64,000 bases of DNA from Mumia sp. ZJ1417 (GTDB taxonomy: Bacteria; Actinomycetota; Actinomycetes; Propionibacteriales; Nocardioidaceae). The position numbers and the translations under genes were made by a program. This document shows, piece by piece, positions 17,726 to 25,967 of the stretch. The stretch spans positions 2,418,001-2,482,000 of the forward strand of contig NZ_CP059901.1 of assembly GCF_014127285.1 (NCBI RefSeq). The letters are read 5' to 3'. Position 1 is the stretch's first letter; every line of letters starts with the position of its first letter. The notes below the pieces were generated by a model that was given only the letters and a program-made list of their open reading frames with translations, had not been told where the DNA came from and did not search any database.

Positions 17726-18619
17726 ATGACACCCACCACCCACTCCACCGTGACCGTACTCGGCCTCGGTTCGATGGGCCGCGCCCTCGCGACCACCGTC
17801 GCTGCCGCGGGCCACCGCACGACGGTCTGGAACCGTACGCCGGGCCGCGCCGACGACCTCGACTCTGCCCGCACGACCGAAGCCTCGTCCGTAGGAGACG
17901 CCGTGACCGCCTCGTCGCTGGTCGTCGTGTGCCTGCTCGACGCCGCGTCCGTACGCGAGGTCCTTGACCCCGTCGCCGACGCACTTGCCGGCCGGACCCT
18001 CGTGAACGTCACGACCACCACGCCCGAGCAGTCGCGCGCGCTCGCCGCCTGGGCCGACAGCCATGGCGCGGCGTACCTCGACGGCGGCGTCATGGCCACG
18101 CCGCCGATGATCGGTGGGGAGGGCTCCCTCGTCCTCTACAGCGGATCCCCGGCCGCGTACGAGGAGTGGCGCGGCGTCCTCGAGACGTGGGGCGAGAGCC
18201 CGTACCTCGGCGAGGATGCCGGAGCGGCAGCGCTGTACGACCTCGCGCTGCTCGCCGGCATGTACGCGATGTTCGCCGGGTTCTTCCACGGCGCGGCGAT
18301 GGTCGCGACAGCCGGGATCTCGGCCAGCGCGTTCGCCGAGAGCGCGGTCCCGTTCGTGTCGGCGATGGTGCCGGCGTTCCGTGACTACGCCGCGGTGGTC
18401 GACGGCGGCGACTACGGCGTGGCCGGGCAGCAGAGCCTCGACTTCTCCGACCTGTCGGACATGGTCCAGGCGAGTGCCGACGCTGGTGTCGCGCCCGGCG
18501 TCGTCGCGGCCGTCCAGGGGCTGATCCGGCGACAGATCGACGCGGGGCACGGCAAGGACGGGTTCGCGCGGGTGTACGAGAGCATCGCCCGTCCCGCAAC
18601 GACGCGAGCGGCGCGATGA
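17726..18619 (+). CDS. NAD(P)-dependent oxidoreductase, imine-reductase/6PGDH-like (Asp type)
   Basis: A 297-residue member of the beta-hydroxyacid dehydrogenase/imine reductase superfamily. It has an N-terminal Rossmann nucleotide-binding motif (VLGLGSMGRALA), the WNRTPGRADDL segment whose Arg favours NADPH, a DGGVMATPPMIG substrate-loop motif, and a C-terminal all-helical dimerisation domain. At the catalytic position of the C-domain (AALYDLALLAGMY) it carries Asp, the residue typical of R-selective imine reductases. The ATG at 17726 is preferred over a GTG three codons upstream. It overlaps the next gene by 4 nt, so the two are cotranslated. The natural substrate cannot be told from sequence. 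Confidence 0.85.
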   Translation: MTPTTHSTVTVLGLGSMGRALATTVAAAGHRTTVWNRTPGRADDLDSARTTEASSVGDAVTASSLVVVCLLDAASVREVLDPVADALAGRTLVNVTTTTPEQSRALAAWADSHGAAYLDGGVMATPPMIGGEGSLVLYSGSPAAYEEWRGVLETWGESPYLGEDAGAAALYDLALLAGMYAMFAGFFHGAAMVATAGISASAFAESAVPFVSAMVPAFRDYAAVVDGGDYGVAGQQSLDFSDLSDMVQASADAGVAPGVVAAVQGLIRRQIDAGHGKDGFARVYESIARPATTRAAR

Positions 18620-19482
18620 AGGTGACGGTCATCGGGCTCGGACCGATGGGGCAGGCGATGGTGCGGATCTTCCTCGCGGCCGGCCACGACGTGACGGTCT
18701 GGAACCGTACGGCCTCGCGGGCGGACGACCTCGTCGCCGCGGGCGCCGTCCGTGCGCAGACGCCGTCGGAGGCGCTCGCCGCGAGCGAGCTCGTCGTGCT
18801 GAGTCTGACCGACTACGCGGCGATGGACGACATCCTCGGGCGCGACCCCGAAGCGATCGCCGGGCGCACACTCGTGAACCTCAGCTCGGACACTCCCGAC
18901 GTCACGCGCGAGGCGGCCCGGTGGGCGGACGCGCACGGCGCGGCCTTCCTCGTCGGCGGCGTCATGGCGCCGCCACCGATGCTCGGCGGCGAGGACGCGT
19001 ACGTCTACTACAGCGGGCCAGCCGACGCCTTCACGCCGTACGAGAAGGTGCTCGCGCTGCTCGGCGAGCCTCGCTACGTCGGCGAGGATCCTGGCGCGGC
19101 GCAGCTGCTCTACCAGGCGCAGCTCGACGTCTTCCTCACCGCGCTGTCGGGGATCGCGCACGCGGTCGCGCTCGTCAGGACGGCGGGTGTGGGTGCTGCC
19201 GAGTTCCTGCCCGACGCCCTCGCCACCCTCGCGGGCATCGCCGACATGACCGGGCTCAGTGAGGACGGCGCGGCCGCGTTCGACGACGGGATTCACCCGG
19301 GTCACCTGAGCACGGCCACGATGATGGGCGCGACCGCGGCGCACATCCTCGGCGCGAGCGAGTCCGCCGGGGTCGACACCGCGCTGCCTCAGGCGGTGCT
19401 GTCGCACTACGAGCGGGCGATCGCCGCCGGGCACGGCGCGGACAACTGGACGAGCATCTTCGAGGTGATCAAGGCGCGCTGA
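18616..19482 (+). CDS. NAD(P)-dependent oxidoreductase, imine-reductase/6PGDH-like (Tyr type)
   Basis: A 288-residue paralogue of the preceding gene, with VIGLGPMGQAMV, WNRTASRADDL and VGGVMAPPPMLGG at equivalent places. In the helical domain the aligned catalytic position reads LLYQAQLDVF, with Tyr instead of Asp, as in S-selective imine reductases. The start ATG overlaps the previous stop (ATGA). The pair looks like a tandem duplication that has diverged in active-site type and is presumably controlled by the HxlR regulator opposite. It converges closely with the M50 protease gene. Confidence 0.85.
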   Translation: MKVTVIGLGPMGQAMVRIFLAAGHDVTVWNRTASRADDLVAAGAVRAQTPSEALAASELVVLSLTDYAAMDDILGRDPEAIAGRTLVNLSSDTPDVTREAARWADAHGAAFLVGGVMAPPPMLGGEDAYVYYSGPADAFTPYEKVLALLGEPRYVGEDPGAAQLLYQAQLDVFLTALSGIAHAVALVRTAGVGAAEFLPDALATLAGIADMTGLSEDGAAAFDDGIHPGHLSTATMMGATAAHILGASESAGVDTALPQAVLSHYERAIAAGHGADNWTSIFEVIKAR

Positions 19483-19489
19483 CACTGAC

Positions 19490-20224
19490 TCAACTGATAA
19501 CGCGGCCGATGGTGGTGGCAAGCATCCACGCCACTCCCCCGGCGCACGCAGCCGTGGCGAGCCAGAACGACGCCAGCCACACTGACGCCGGGACTCGCGT
19601 GAGGGTCTCGAGCGCCACGGCGTCCGACTCGCCGCGGCTGCGGTGCAAGTGGCGGCTGCGCCACGTGTCGACGACCGAGCGCAGACCACCAAGGACGAGG
19701 AACGCGCCGACGCCCACCGCCGCACCGCTCTGCACGACCGGCGGCGCCCACCACCACAGCGCTGCCGACGCCGCCACACAGCCGACCAGGACGAGGACGG
19801 TGAACGCGCTGCGCGCCCACAGCAGGCACACCGCGAACAGCACTGCGAGCCCGAACAGCCCCGGCGCCGCCCAGCCCTTGACCGCAACGAGCACCGCGAT
19901 CAGTCCGGCGATCGCCGGAGCCGGATAGCCGGCCCACGCACACACCACCATCCCGAACCCCTGCGCCTTGCCGCGGGTGTGGGTGACGCCCGACGCGTCG
20001 AGCCGTACGCGCAACGCGGTCAGCTTGCGGCCCGCGAACACGCCACCGAGGGCGTGTCCGAGCTCGTGCGCGACGGTGACGACGACGCTCGTACGACGCC
20101 AGGCCGGAGCGGTGAGAGCGAGGATGGCGACCACCAGGGCGAACGCCCACACCGTGAGGTCCGCCGTCGTGTACGTGGCGGGGTCCACGGTGGCGAGCCG
20201 CGCGTCGAGGTCGTCGAAGGTCAC
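19490..20224 (-). CDS. M50-family membrane metalloprotease
   Basis: A 244-residue integral membrane protein. The zinc-binding motif HELGH occurs in VTVAHELGHALGGVFAGRKL near residues 53-57, inside a membrane environment, as in site-2-type intramembrane proteases. At least four further hydrophobic segments follow (for example AIAGLIAVLVAVKGW and LVLVGCVAASAALWW). There is no PDZ domain. The GTG start at 20224 follows a TAGGGT hexamer by 7 nt, suggesting a leaderless message. Actinobacterial proteins of this kind are annotated M50 family; the substrate is unknown. It is divergent from a DUF6318 lipoprotein gene. Confidence 0.8.
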   Translation of the reverse strand: MTFDDLDARLATVDPATYTTADLTVWAFALVVAILALTAPAWRRTSVVVTVAHELGHALGGVFAGRKLTALRVRLDASGVTHTRGKAQGFGMVVCAWAGYPAPAIAGLIAVLVAVKGWAAPGLFGLAVLFAVCLLWARSAFTVLVLVGCVAASAALWWWAPPVVQSGAAVGVGAFLVLGGLRSVVDTWRSRHLHRSRGESDAVALETLTRVPASVWLASFWLATAACAGGVAWMLATTIGRVIS

Positions 20225-20231
20225 GCCATGA

Positions 20232-20237
20232 ACCCTA
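20232..20237 (-). promoter_or_regulatory. -10 hexamer of the M50 gene (leaderless)
   Basis: TAGGGT on the minus strand, 7 nt before the GTG start at 20224. Confidence 0.55.
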
Positions 20238-20324
20238 GGCGTTCTGACCTATCGGCAGCGTCCCCAGTGCCACGTTGTCCACAGGTGCGGTGTCGAGGGG
20301 CGACGCCACACCGGCGAGTCGCCC

Positions 20325-20330
20325 TAACCT
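20325..20330 (+). promoter_or_regulatory. -10 hexamer of the DUF6318 lipoprotein gene (leaderless)
   Basis: TAACCT, 7 nt before the ATG at 20338; no ribosome-binding site lies between them. Confidence 0.55.
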
Positions 20331-20337
20331 GCCGCGC

Positions 20338-20997
20338 ATGCCTCTTCGACTTCGCTCGTCGTTCACCCTCGTCCTCGCTGTCCTCGTCGTCTCCTTGTAC
20401 GCCGCCGGGTGCGGGCCGCAGGAACGGCCGGCCTCCGCGCAGACGCCTACCCCGACGACCACCGTTGCCCGCGCATCGACCGAGCTGGCCGAGCCGGCCG
20501 TCCTCGTCCCGACGCTCTCGCGCGCCGCGGACGAGTTCACCGCGGCGGCGGCACAGGTCTTCTTCGAGCACTACTACCGCCTCATCAACCACGCCGCCCG
20601 CACCGGCGACACGCGGCCCTTGCGCCAGGCCTCGGCGGCCGAGTGCCGCGGCTGCGACAACGTCGCCGACCAGATCGACCGCGCGTACAAGACGGACGGG
20701 GGCATCACCGGATTCTGGTGGGACCCCTACTACACGCACGCCATGGACGAGCAGGACTACAAGGTGGCCGCCGCCGACATCGAGGCGGACGCTTACACAT
20801 ACCGCCGCAGCGCCGACGCCAAACCGAACCGTGTCCGCAAGACCGAGCACCACCACCTGCTCCGGGCGAGGCGGTACGACGGCCGGTGGCGGATGATCTT
20901 CCTCAGCGACCAGGCGGCTCTGATGCCGGACGGTTACGACACCGACTTCCCGATGAAGGCCCCGCCCCGCCCGCGGTTCTCGCCGTTGCTCAGCTGA
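20338..20997 (+). CDS. DUF6318-family lipoprotein
   Basis: A 219-residue exported lipoprotein: a basic start, a hydrophobic stretch and the lipobox LYAAGC, with the lipidated Cys near residue 22. A Pro/Thr-rich linker leads to a domain with FFEHYYRLINHAARTGDTRPLRQ and a ECRGCDN Cys pair, features of the actinobacterial DUF6318 family of unknown function. The ATG at 20338 is chosen because it begins the signal peptide and follows a leaderless -10. A paralogue lies 500 bp downstream on the same strand. The last 8 nt overlap the convergent MmcQ/YjbR gene. Confidence 0.8.
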   Translation: MPLRLRSSFTLVLAVLVVSLYAAGCGPQERPASAQTPTPTTTVARASTELAEPAVLVPTLSRAADEFTAAAAQVFFEHYYRLINHAARTGDTRPLRQASAAECRGCDNVADQIDRAYKTDGGITGFWWDPYYTHAMDEQDYKVAAADIEADAYTYRRSADAKPNRVRKTEHHHLLRARRYDGRWRMIFLSDQAALMPDGYDTDFPMKAPPRPRFSPLLS

Positions 20998-21397
20998 CCT
21001 CGCGCGCGTCGAGCTCGGCGATGCGACGCTTCGGTGCGATGAGCCGGTACGAGGCGTCGACGAGCTCGGCGACCTCGTCCCAGTCGACGTCGGGATCCTC
21101 GAGGTCGAGTGCTCGCCAGCCGAACGGGCCGTAGTACGCAGGGACGAAGAACCGCTCGTCCTCGTCGAGCGCCGGGATCTCCGACTCGTCCACCTTGACG
21201 AGCAGCGCACTGCGTACCTGTCGGTGCTCGCCGGGGCGCACCTTCTCGGAGCCACCGAACGCGGCGAAGATCTTGCCGCACCGGAACGTCGGACGGCCGT
21301 GCGACACGTGCTCGTCCGCTCCCGGATAGGCGAGGCAGATCGTGCGCAGCTCTGCCAGGCCGGGGTCGTCGTCACTGAACATCACCGGGTGAGCCAT
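20990..21397 (-). CDS. MmcQ/YjbR-family protein
   Basis: A 135-residue protein of the MmcQ/YjbR (CyaY-like fold) family: short, soluble and acidic, with an HGRPTFRCGKIFAAFGG core and a FFVPAYYGPFGWRALDLED segment near the C-terminal half. Some members are proposed to bind DNA, but the biological role is not established. It lies convergent between two DUF6318 lipoprotein genes and overlaps the first by 8 nt, which suggests it inserted between or split an old tandem pair. Confidence 0.8.
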   Translation of the reverse strand: MAHPVMFSDDDPGLAELRTICLAYPGADEHVSHGRPTFRCGKIFAAFGGSEKVRPGEHRQVRSALLVKVDESEIPALDEDERFFVPAYYGPFGWRALDLEDPDVDWDEVAELVDASYRLIAPKRRIAELDAREVS

Positions 21398-21467
21398 GCA
21401 GGAGAGTCAACCAGCCTTTCGTCCACAGGACGTGCAACGGAGCCTTCCGCAGGACCTGGGTTGCCAC

Positions 21468-21473
21468 TACGTT
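21468..21473 (+). promoter_or_regulatory. -10 hexamer of the second DUF6318 gene (leaderless)
   Basis: TACGTT, 7 nt before the ATG at 21481. Confidence 0.5.
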
Positions 21474-21480
21474 TTGCGGC

Positions 21481-22044
21481 ATGACTCGCCTGGGTACGGC
21501 GCTGGCCGCGGCCGTCGCTCTGCTGTCGGTCACCGCGTGTACGGGTGAGGAGCCGGCTGGCGGCGACCCCACATCGGCACCGCCGACCACCGCCAGCGCA
21601 TCGCCCTCCCCCACACCTTCCGCACCGACGATCCCGCCCGAGGCGACCAAGCACAGCGCCGACGGCGCCGCCGCCTTTGTGAAGTACTACATCTCCGTTT
21701 TCAACCACGCCGAAGCCACTCTTGAGACTGACGGGATTGAGTCCCACACGAGCCCGAAGTGCACCTCCTGCCAACGGATGGTTCAACGACTCGAAAAGGT
21801 CCGGGAGGGGGGAGGATCATCGGGAGATCCGAACTGGCAACCGACCGTGACAGGAAGTCAGCTGGTCAATGGCGCCTTCATCGTGACGGCAGACATCACT
21901 TCCTCCGACTTTCCGTATCGGGAGTCGTCGAATGCGTCACCTGGGATCGTCAAAGCAACCGAGTACAAGTTGCTGTACGAACTCGGTTGGCGCTCGGGCG
22001 GCTGGGTCATAGACCGGATCGTTGAGCAGGAGCTTCCCGAATGA
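21481..22044 (+). CDS. DUF6318-family lipoprotein (paralogue)
   Basis: A 187-residue lipoprotein with a signal peptide ending in the lipobox SVTAC (Cys near residue 20), then a Pro/Ser/Thr-rich linker. The domain has AAFVKYYISVFNHAEATLETDGIESH and a CTSCQRM pair, paralleling the paralogue at 20338. The role is unknown; exposure on the outer face of the membrane is inferred from the lipobox. It overlaps the downstream gene by 4 nt (ATGA), so the two are translationally coupled. Its codons are somewhat less GC-rich than in neighbouring genes. Confidence 0.8.
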   Translation: MTRLGTALAAAVALLSVTACTGEEPAGGDPTSAPPTTASASPSPTPSAPTIPPEATKHSADGAAAFVKYYISVFNHAEATLETDGIESHTSPKCTSCQRMVQRLEKVREGGGSSGDPNWQPTVTGSQLVNGAFIVTADITSSDFPYRESSNASPGIVKATEYKLLYELGWRSGGWVIDRIVEQELPE

Positions 22045-22838
22045 TCCGATCAGTTGTTGCCGCTGGCATGCTTGTGGTCTTGTCACTCAGCAACGACCCT
22101 CCGAACGTCATCCCGAATCCGCACGAGGAAGACCTAGTTGTAGACGGCCGAGATCAGACATCCCCAGGCGACCCTGCGCCTTCCCCCGGACAGCCCGGCA
22201 ATCCATCCCCGAACGTCGAGTACCGCTATGTGCTGCCGTGCACGCCCGGCCAGGGGACAGACACGACATGCAGCACCGCCTATTCGTGTCCCGACCCCGA
22301 GCAGATTCGATACAACGTCTGGCGCCGCATCAACGGAGGCGAGTGGGTGATGACGGGTACCCGATGCGTCGGCGGAACACCGCAGGTCGACGCGCTTCCT
22401 GAGGTCACGCCCGGCGATGTGCTCCGCGAAGTCCGCCGTCTCCCGCTCCCCAAGGCGCAGATCGCGATCCAGCCGTCCGACCGCACGTTGGTGAACCTCG
22501 ACACGGTCTTCTCGACGACCGCACCTCAGTTCGACCGGACGGTAACGATCCTCGAGCAACGCGTCCACATCACGGCGAAGCCGACACGCTACGCATGGCA
22601 CTTCGGCGACGGCGCCAGCAAGACGACCACGACCCCCGGCCGCCCGTACCCGGCGATGGACGTCACCCATCAATACACGAAGGCCGACCGCACCCACCGC
22701 CCGCGCGTCGACGTCACCTTCTCGATCTCCTACTCCGTCGATGGCGGTCCGACGCAGTCCCTCGAGCAGACCGTCACGACCGCAGGTCCCGCCGCCACAC
22801 TCGTCACCCGGGAGGCCACCCCGGTGCTCGTCGAGTGA
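22041..22838 (+). CDS. Secreted protein with PKD-like domain
   Basis: A 265-residue exported protein of unknown function. A short hydrophobic N-terminus is followed by a Pro-rich region, a Cys-containing segment (VLPCTPGQGTDTTCSTAYSCPD), and a C-terminal immunoglobulin-like PKD domain marked by YAWHFGDGASKT and DVTHQYTKAD. PKD domains usually mediate protein or surface interactions. The coupled start within the upstream DUF6318 gene suggests the two proteins act together at the cell surface. Confidence 0.7.
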   Translation: MIRSVVAAGMLVVLSLSNDPPNVIPNPHEEDLVVDGRDQTSPGDPAPSPGQPGNPSPNVEYRYVLPCTPGQGTDTTCSTAYSCPDPEQIRYNVWRRINGGEWVMTGTRCVGGTPQVDALPEVTPGDVLREVRRLPLPKAQIAIQPSDRTLVNLDTVFSTTAPQFDRTVTILEQRVHITAKPTRYAWHFGDGASKTTTTPGRPYPAMDVTHQYTKADRTHRPRVDVTFSISYSVDGGPTQSLEQTVTTAGPAATLVTREATPVLVE

Positions 22839-22865
22839 CGACACCGCAGCGTGCGGCAGGCCTCC

Positions 22866-22871
22866 TACCGT
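22866..22871 (+). promoter_or_regulatory. -10 hexamer of the acetyltransferase pseudogene
   Basis: TACCGT, 7 nt before the ATG at 22879; the leaderless promoter survives although the gene is broken. Confidence 0.4.
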
Positions 22872-22878
22872 GGTCGGC

Positions 22879-23368
22879 ATGACCGAGCCCTCGATGCGCG
22901 ACCGGATGCTCGCCGGCGAGCTCTACATCGCGGACGACCCCGACCTCATCCGCGAGAACGAGCGCGCCCAGCGCCTCACCCACGCGATCAACACCTCCAA
23001 CCCGACCGACCGCGAGCGGCGGCGCGAGCTCCTGACCGAGCTGCTCGGCGGGTTCGGGGAGGACAGCGGGAGGACGATCGGTTCGGCCGACTCCCAGGCC
23101 TCGTGATCCTAAACGTCGCGACCGTCACGATCGGCGACGACGTGCAGATCGGTCCGGCCGCCGCTGCACGTCGACTACTTCGGCGCCGCCGGCTCGGTCG
23201 TCTCGCGCGACCCGCGACAACGTCTGGCTCGGCGGCGGCGTCATCGTCTGCCCCGGCGTCACCATCGGCGAGAACACCGTGGTCGCCGCCGGCTCGGTCG
23301 TCACGCGCGACCTGCCTGCGGGCGTCCTCGCTGCCGGCACGCCTGCGCGGGTCGTCCGCGAGCTCTGA
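22879..23368 (+). pseudogene. Broken maltose/galactoside O-acetyltransferase
   Basis: The first 60 or so residues (MRDRMLAGELYIADDPDLI onward) are the N-terminal domain of a Maa-type sugar O-acetyltransferase, ending in a stop at 23104. Remnants of the hexapeptide-repeat acetyl-CoA domain then appear in other frames: VTIGDDVQIGP, a displaced PLHVDY piece, and the C-terminus VWLGGGVIVCPGVTIGENTV through ARVVREL to a stop at 23366. Intact enzymes need about 190 residues; roughly 30-40 central residues are missing and an AAGSVV-type segment appears twice. At least two frameshifts plus a rearrangement make this non-functional. Confidence 0.85.
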
Positions 23369-23411
23369 CTCACGCACGCCCCGCGCCCGGCGCCCCGAGT
23401 CCCAGGAGGCG

Positions 23412-24641
23412 TCAGCGCACCCGGAACCTCTTGACGACCTTCGGGCTCCAGCCGCTGATGTTCTTCGCGCGGACCGTGACGGTGAGCTTTCCTCGGCGCA
23501 ACGCCGACTTCTTCACCGTGTAGGACCGCCGCCCGGGCTTCAGCGTCACCGACTTGACGATCTTCGAGCCCTTGCGGAACACCAGCTTGTACGACTGGAC
23601 CGCACCGCCGCCGTTGTCGGCAGGCTTCGCCCAGCGCACCTTCCGCTTCGCCGCGCGCGTCTTCCCGGTCACCCGCACCGAACGCACCGCCGAGGGCCGC
23701 TTCGGGAACATCGTCGAGAACACCTGGATCGCACGCGACCCACGGGTCGTGACGATCCGACCGTTCAGGGCGACGGCGGCCTCACGCGGGTTGATGCTCG
23801 CCTGCTTGCCGCGCAGCACCCGCAGCGGGCGTACGTTGCCGTTCGCCGTCGGCGCGAACGCGCTGATGCTCCGCCGCGTCGCATCCGTCACGTACAACCG
23901 GTTCGCCGCGTCGACCCCGATGTGGCGCGGCGACGACAGCCCCGTACGGGATCCCGCGATCCGCGCAGCCGGCGCGACATCACCGTTGGCGCTCGGTGCG
24001 AATCCGAGTACCGCGTCGGCGGTCGCCGCCCAGATCCAGCCACGCCCGTCCATGGCGACGTCCCTCACGCCTCCCGCGGCGAGACCGGTTCGCGGTCCCG
24101 AGAGGACACGCACCGGGCCGACCTCGGTGGCACCCGGAGCGAAGACGTCGATCGACGTCGGCGTCGCGCCAACCGTCGCGCCCCGAGCCGACACCTTGAG
24201 CGAGGTCGTCGGCCTCCGGGGCCAGACTCTCCTCATCGGCGTCGTCGGCGTGTACCGAGGCCGATACACCAGGACCCATGACGCATCTCCCTCGACATTC
24301 GTCAGGGTGTACATGTTCCCCATGGCATCGGTCGCCACGTCGATCGTGGTCTCGGCATGATGGCCCCCGGCGAACCAGATCCGCAGCGGGAGGACGTTCC
24401 CGTCCGCGCGTGGCCCGAACACGCTCACGGAGTCGTCGCCCGCGGACCCGAAATAGGTCGTGCCGTCGGGCGCGATCGCGAGGCCCTGGGCGTGGTCCGT
24501 CAGCGACCGTGGCCCGCCGATCACCCGGCTCGGGCCATAGTCCACCGTGTCCGCGCTCGCGGACCCGGCGCCAGCCACCGTCACGCCGCCGGCGACGAGC
24601 GCGATGCTCCCCGCTACGGCGATCGATCGTTTCGTCACCAT
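23412..24641 (-). CDS. Secreted beta-propeller protein with FN3-like C-terminal domain (1)
   Basis: A 409-residue exported protein: a signal peptide (MVTKRSIAVAGSIALVAGG, cut after ASA near residue 31), then about 280 residues of NHL-type propeller blades with the recurring pattern VFxPxAxGNxxPxRxI-GxxTGL and DxxGxxYVxx, then a fibronectin-III-like domain (AKRKVRWAKPADNGGGAVQSYKL to the end). Function is unknown; such proteins are thought to bind surface ligands. The start ATG has AGGGGG upstream. It lies 12 nt downstream of its paralogue and is probably cotranscribed. Confidence 0.8.
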   Translation of the reverse strand: MVTKRSIAVAGSIALVAGGVTVAGAGSASADTVDYGPSRVIGGPRSLTDHAQGLAIAPDGTTYFGSAGDDSVSVFGPRADGNVLPLRIWFAGGHHAETTIDVATDAMGNMYTLTNVEGDASWVLVYRPRYTPTTPMRRVWPRRPTTSLKVSARGATVGATPTSIDVFAPGATEVGPVRVLSGPRTGLAAGGVRDVAMDGRGWIWAATADAVLGFAPSANGDVAPAARIAGSRTGLSSPRHIGVDAANRLYVTDATRRSISAFAPTANGNVRPLRVLRGKQASINPREAAVALNGRIVTTRGSRAIQVFSTMFPKRPSAVRSVRVTGKTRAAKRKVRWAKPADNGGGAVQSYKLVFRKGSKIVKSVTLKPGRRSYTVKKSALRRGKLTVTVRAKNISGWSPKVVKRFRVR

Positions 24642-24653
24642 CTGTCGTTCCCC

Positions 24654-25898
24654 CTATCGCACCCTGAACGGGCGCACCACCTTCGGGCTCCAGCCCATGG
24701 AGGTCTTCGCCCGCACTGTCACCGTGAGCTTGCCGCGGCGCAACGACTTCTTGTTCACGACGTACGACCGCTTCATCGGGCCGAGCGTCTTCGTCCGCAG
24801 GACCTTGGTGCCCTTGCGGATCACGACCTTGTACGACCGCACCGCGCGGCCACCGTCGTACGACGGCTTCTTCCACCGCACCGTCCGCTTCGCGGCCGCA
24901 GACTTCCCGGTCACACGCACTGCGCGCACCTTCGAGGCACGTGTCGGGAACATCGTCCGGTAGATCCGGACGGCGTCGGCACCCACGGGGACGACGATGT
25001 CGCCGCGCGGACCCACGTCGTCGCCGCGCTGGTACCGCGGCCGTGTCTTCGGGGGAACCGTGAGCACGCGCAGCGGCGCCGCATCGCCGTTCGCCGACGG
25101 CGCGAACACGCTGATCCGTGGGATGGATCCCGAGTACTGGGTGACGTAGACCCGTCCGGCCGCATCGACGTCGAGCGCCGCTCCAGCACCGAGCCCGGTC
25201 CGAGGACCGGCGACGCGACGGTCCGGAGCGACGTTCCCCCGAGCCCCCGGTGCGTACGACAACAGGGTGTTGGGCGTCGCGCCCGCCACCCAGAGACGGC
25301 CGTCGCCGCCGAGGGCCAGCTCGAGCGAACCCGCCGATGTCTCCGCCGGCACGTCGATCACCCGGGTGGGTGTCGCGCGGCCGCGGGCAGTCCGCGAGTA
25401 GATCTGGACCTCGCTGTCGCCACCGAGGTTGGTCGCGATCTCTCCGGACGGGGAGACGGCGATCGAGGTCTTGTCGTCCAGGAGCTCCAGCGTCCGCAGC
25501 GGCTTGCGCGAGGTCGCGCCGCGCGGGTAGACCTTGACGATGGTGTCGACGTCCCGCGGCCCCCCTGACAGGGCGTAGAGGCGGCCCGCTGAATCGGTCG
25601 CGAGCGGATCAAGGTTATTGACGTACACGGCGGGCTTCTGCACCCGCACCGGCCGGGCGTTCCCGCGTGCACCGGGCCCGAAGACACGGACGGTCGTCGG
25701 GTTCGTCGCCCGCAGCACGTACGTCGTGCCGTCCGGCCCGACCGCGAGCCCCGCAGGGCTGCGGACCTTCGCCCGGTCGCCGGCGATCGTACGGCTCGGC
25801 GGATCCTCCGCCGCCATGCCTGGTCCAGCGTCGGCGAGCACGAGGCCGCCCGCTGTCATCGCTGCGGTTGCCGCAGCGAGGATTCGTCGTGTGAGCAT
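24654..25898 (-). CDS. Secreted beta-propeller protein with FN3-like C-terminal domain (2)
   Basis: A 414-residue paralogue with the same layout: a signal peptide (MLTRRILAAATAAMTAGGLVLA), propeller repeats such as VFGPGARGNARPVRV and YAPGARGNVAPDRRVAGPRTGLG, and an FN3-like end (AAKRTVRWKKPSYDGGRAVRSY). The final VVRPFRVR closely matches the end of the other copies. It is first gene of a two-gene unit with the copy downstream. The ion-channel gene lies just upstream on the same strand. Confidence 0.8.
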   Translation of the reverse strand: MLTRRILAAATAAMTAGGLVLADAGPGMAAEDPPSRTIAGDRAKVRSPAGLAVGPDGTTYVLRATNPTTVRVFGPGARGNARPVRVQKPAVYVNNLDPLATDSAGRLYALSGGPRDVDTIVKVYPRGATSRKPLRTLELLDDKTSIAVSPSGEIATNLGGDSEVQIYSRTARGRATPTRVIDVPAETSAGSLELALGGDGRLWVAGATPNTLLSYAPGARGNVAPDRRVAGPRTGLGAGAALDVDAAGRVYVTQYSGSIPRISVFAPSANGDAAPLRVLTVPPKTRPRYQRGDDVGPRGDIVVPVGADAVRIYRTMFPTRASKVRAVRVTGKSAAAKRTVRWKKPSYDGGRAVRSYKVVIRKGTKVLRTKTLGPMKRSYVVNKKSLRRGKLTVTVRAKTSMGWSPKVVRPFRVR

Positions 25899-25967
25899 GC
25901 GTGCTCCGTCCGTGTGGATGTGGATGTGCGTGTCGAGGCTTCGCTCACCCGGCGGGAGGAGCGCGAG

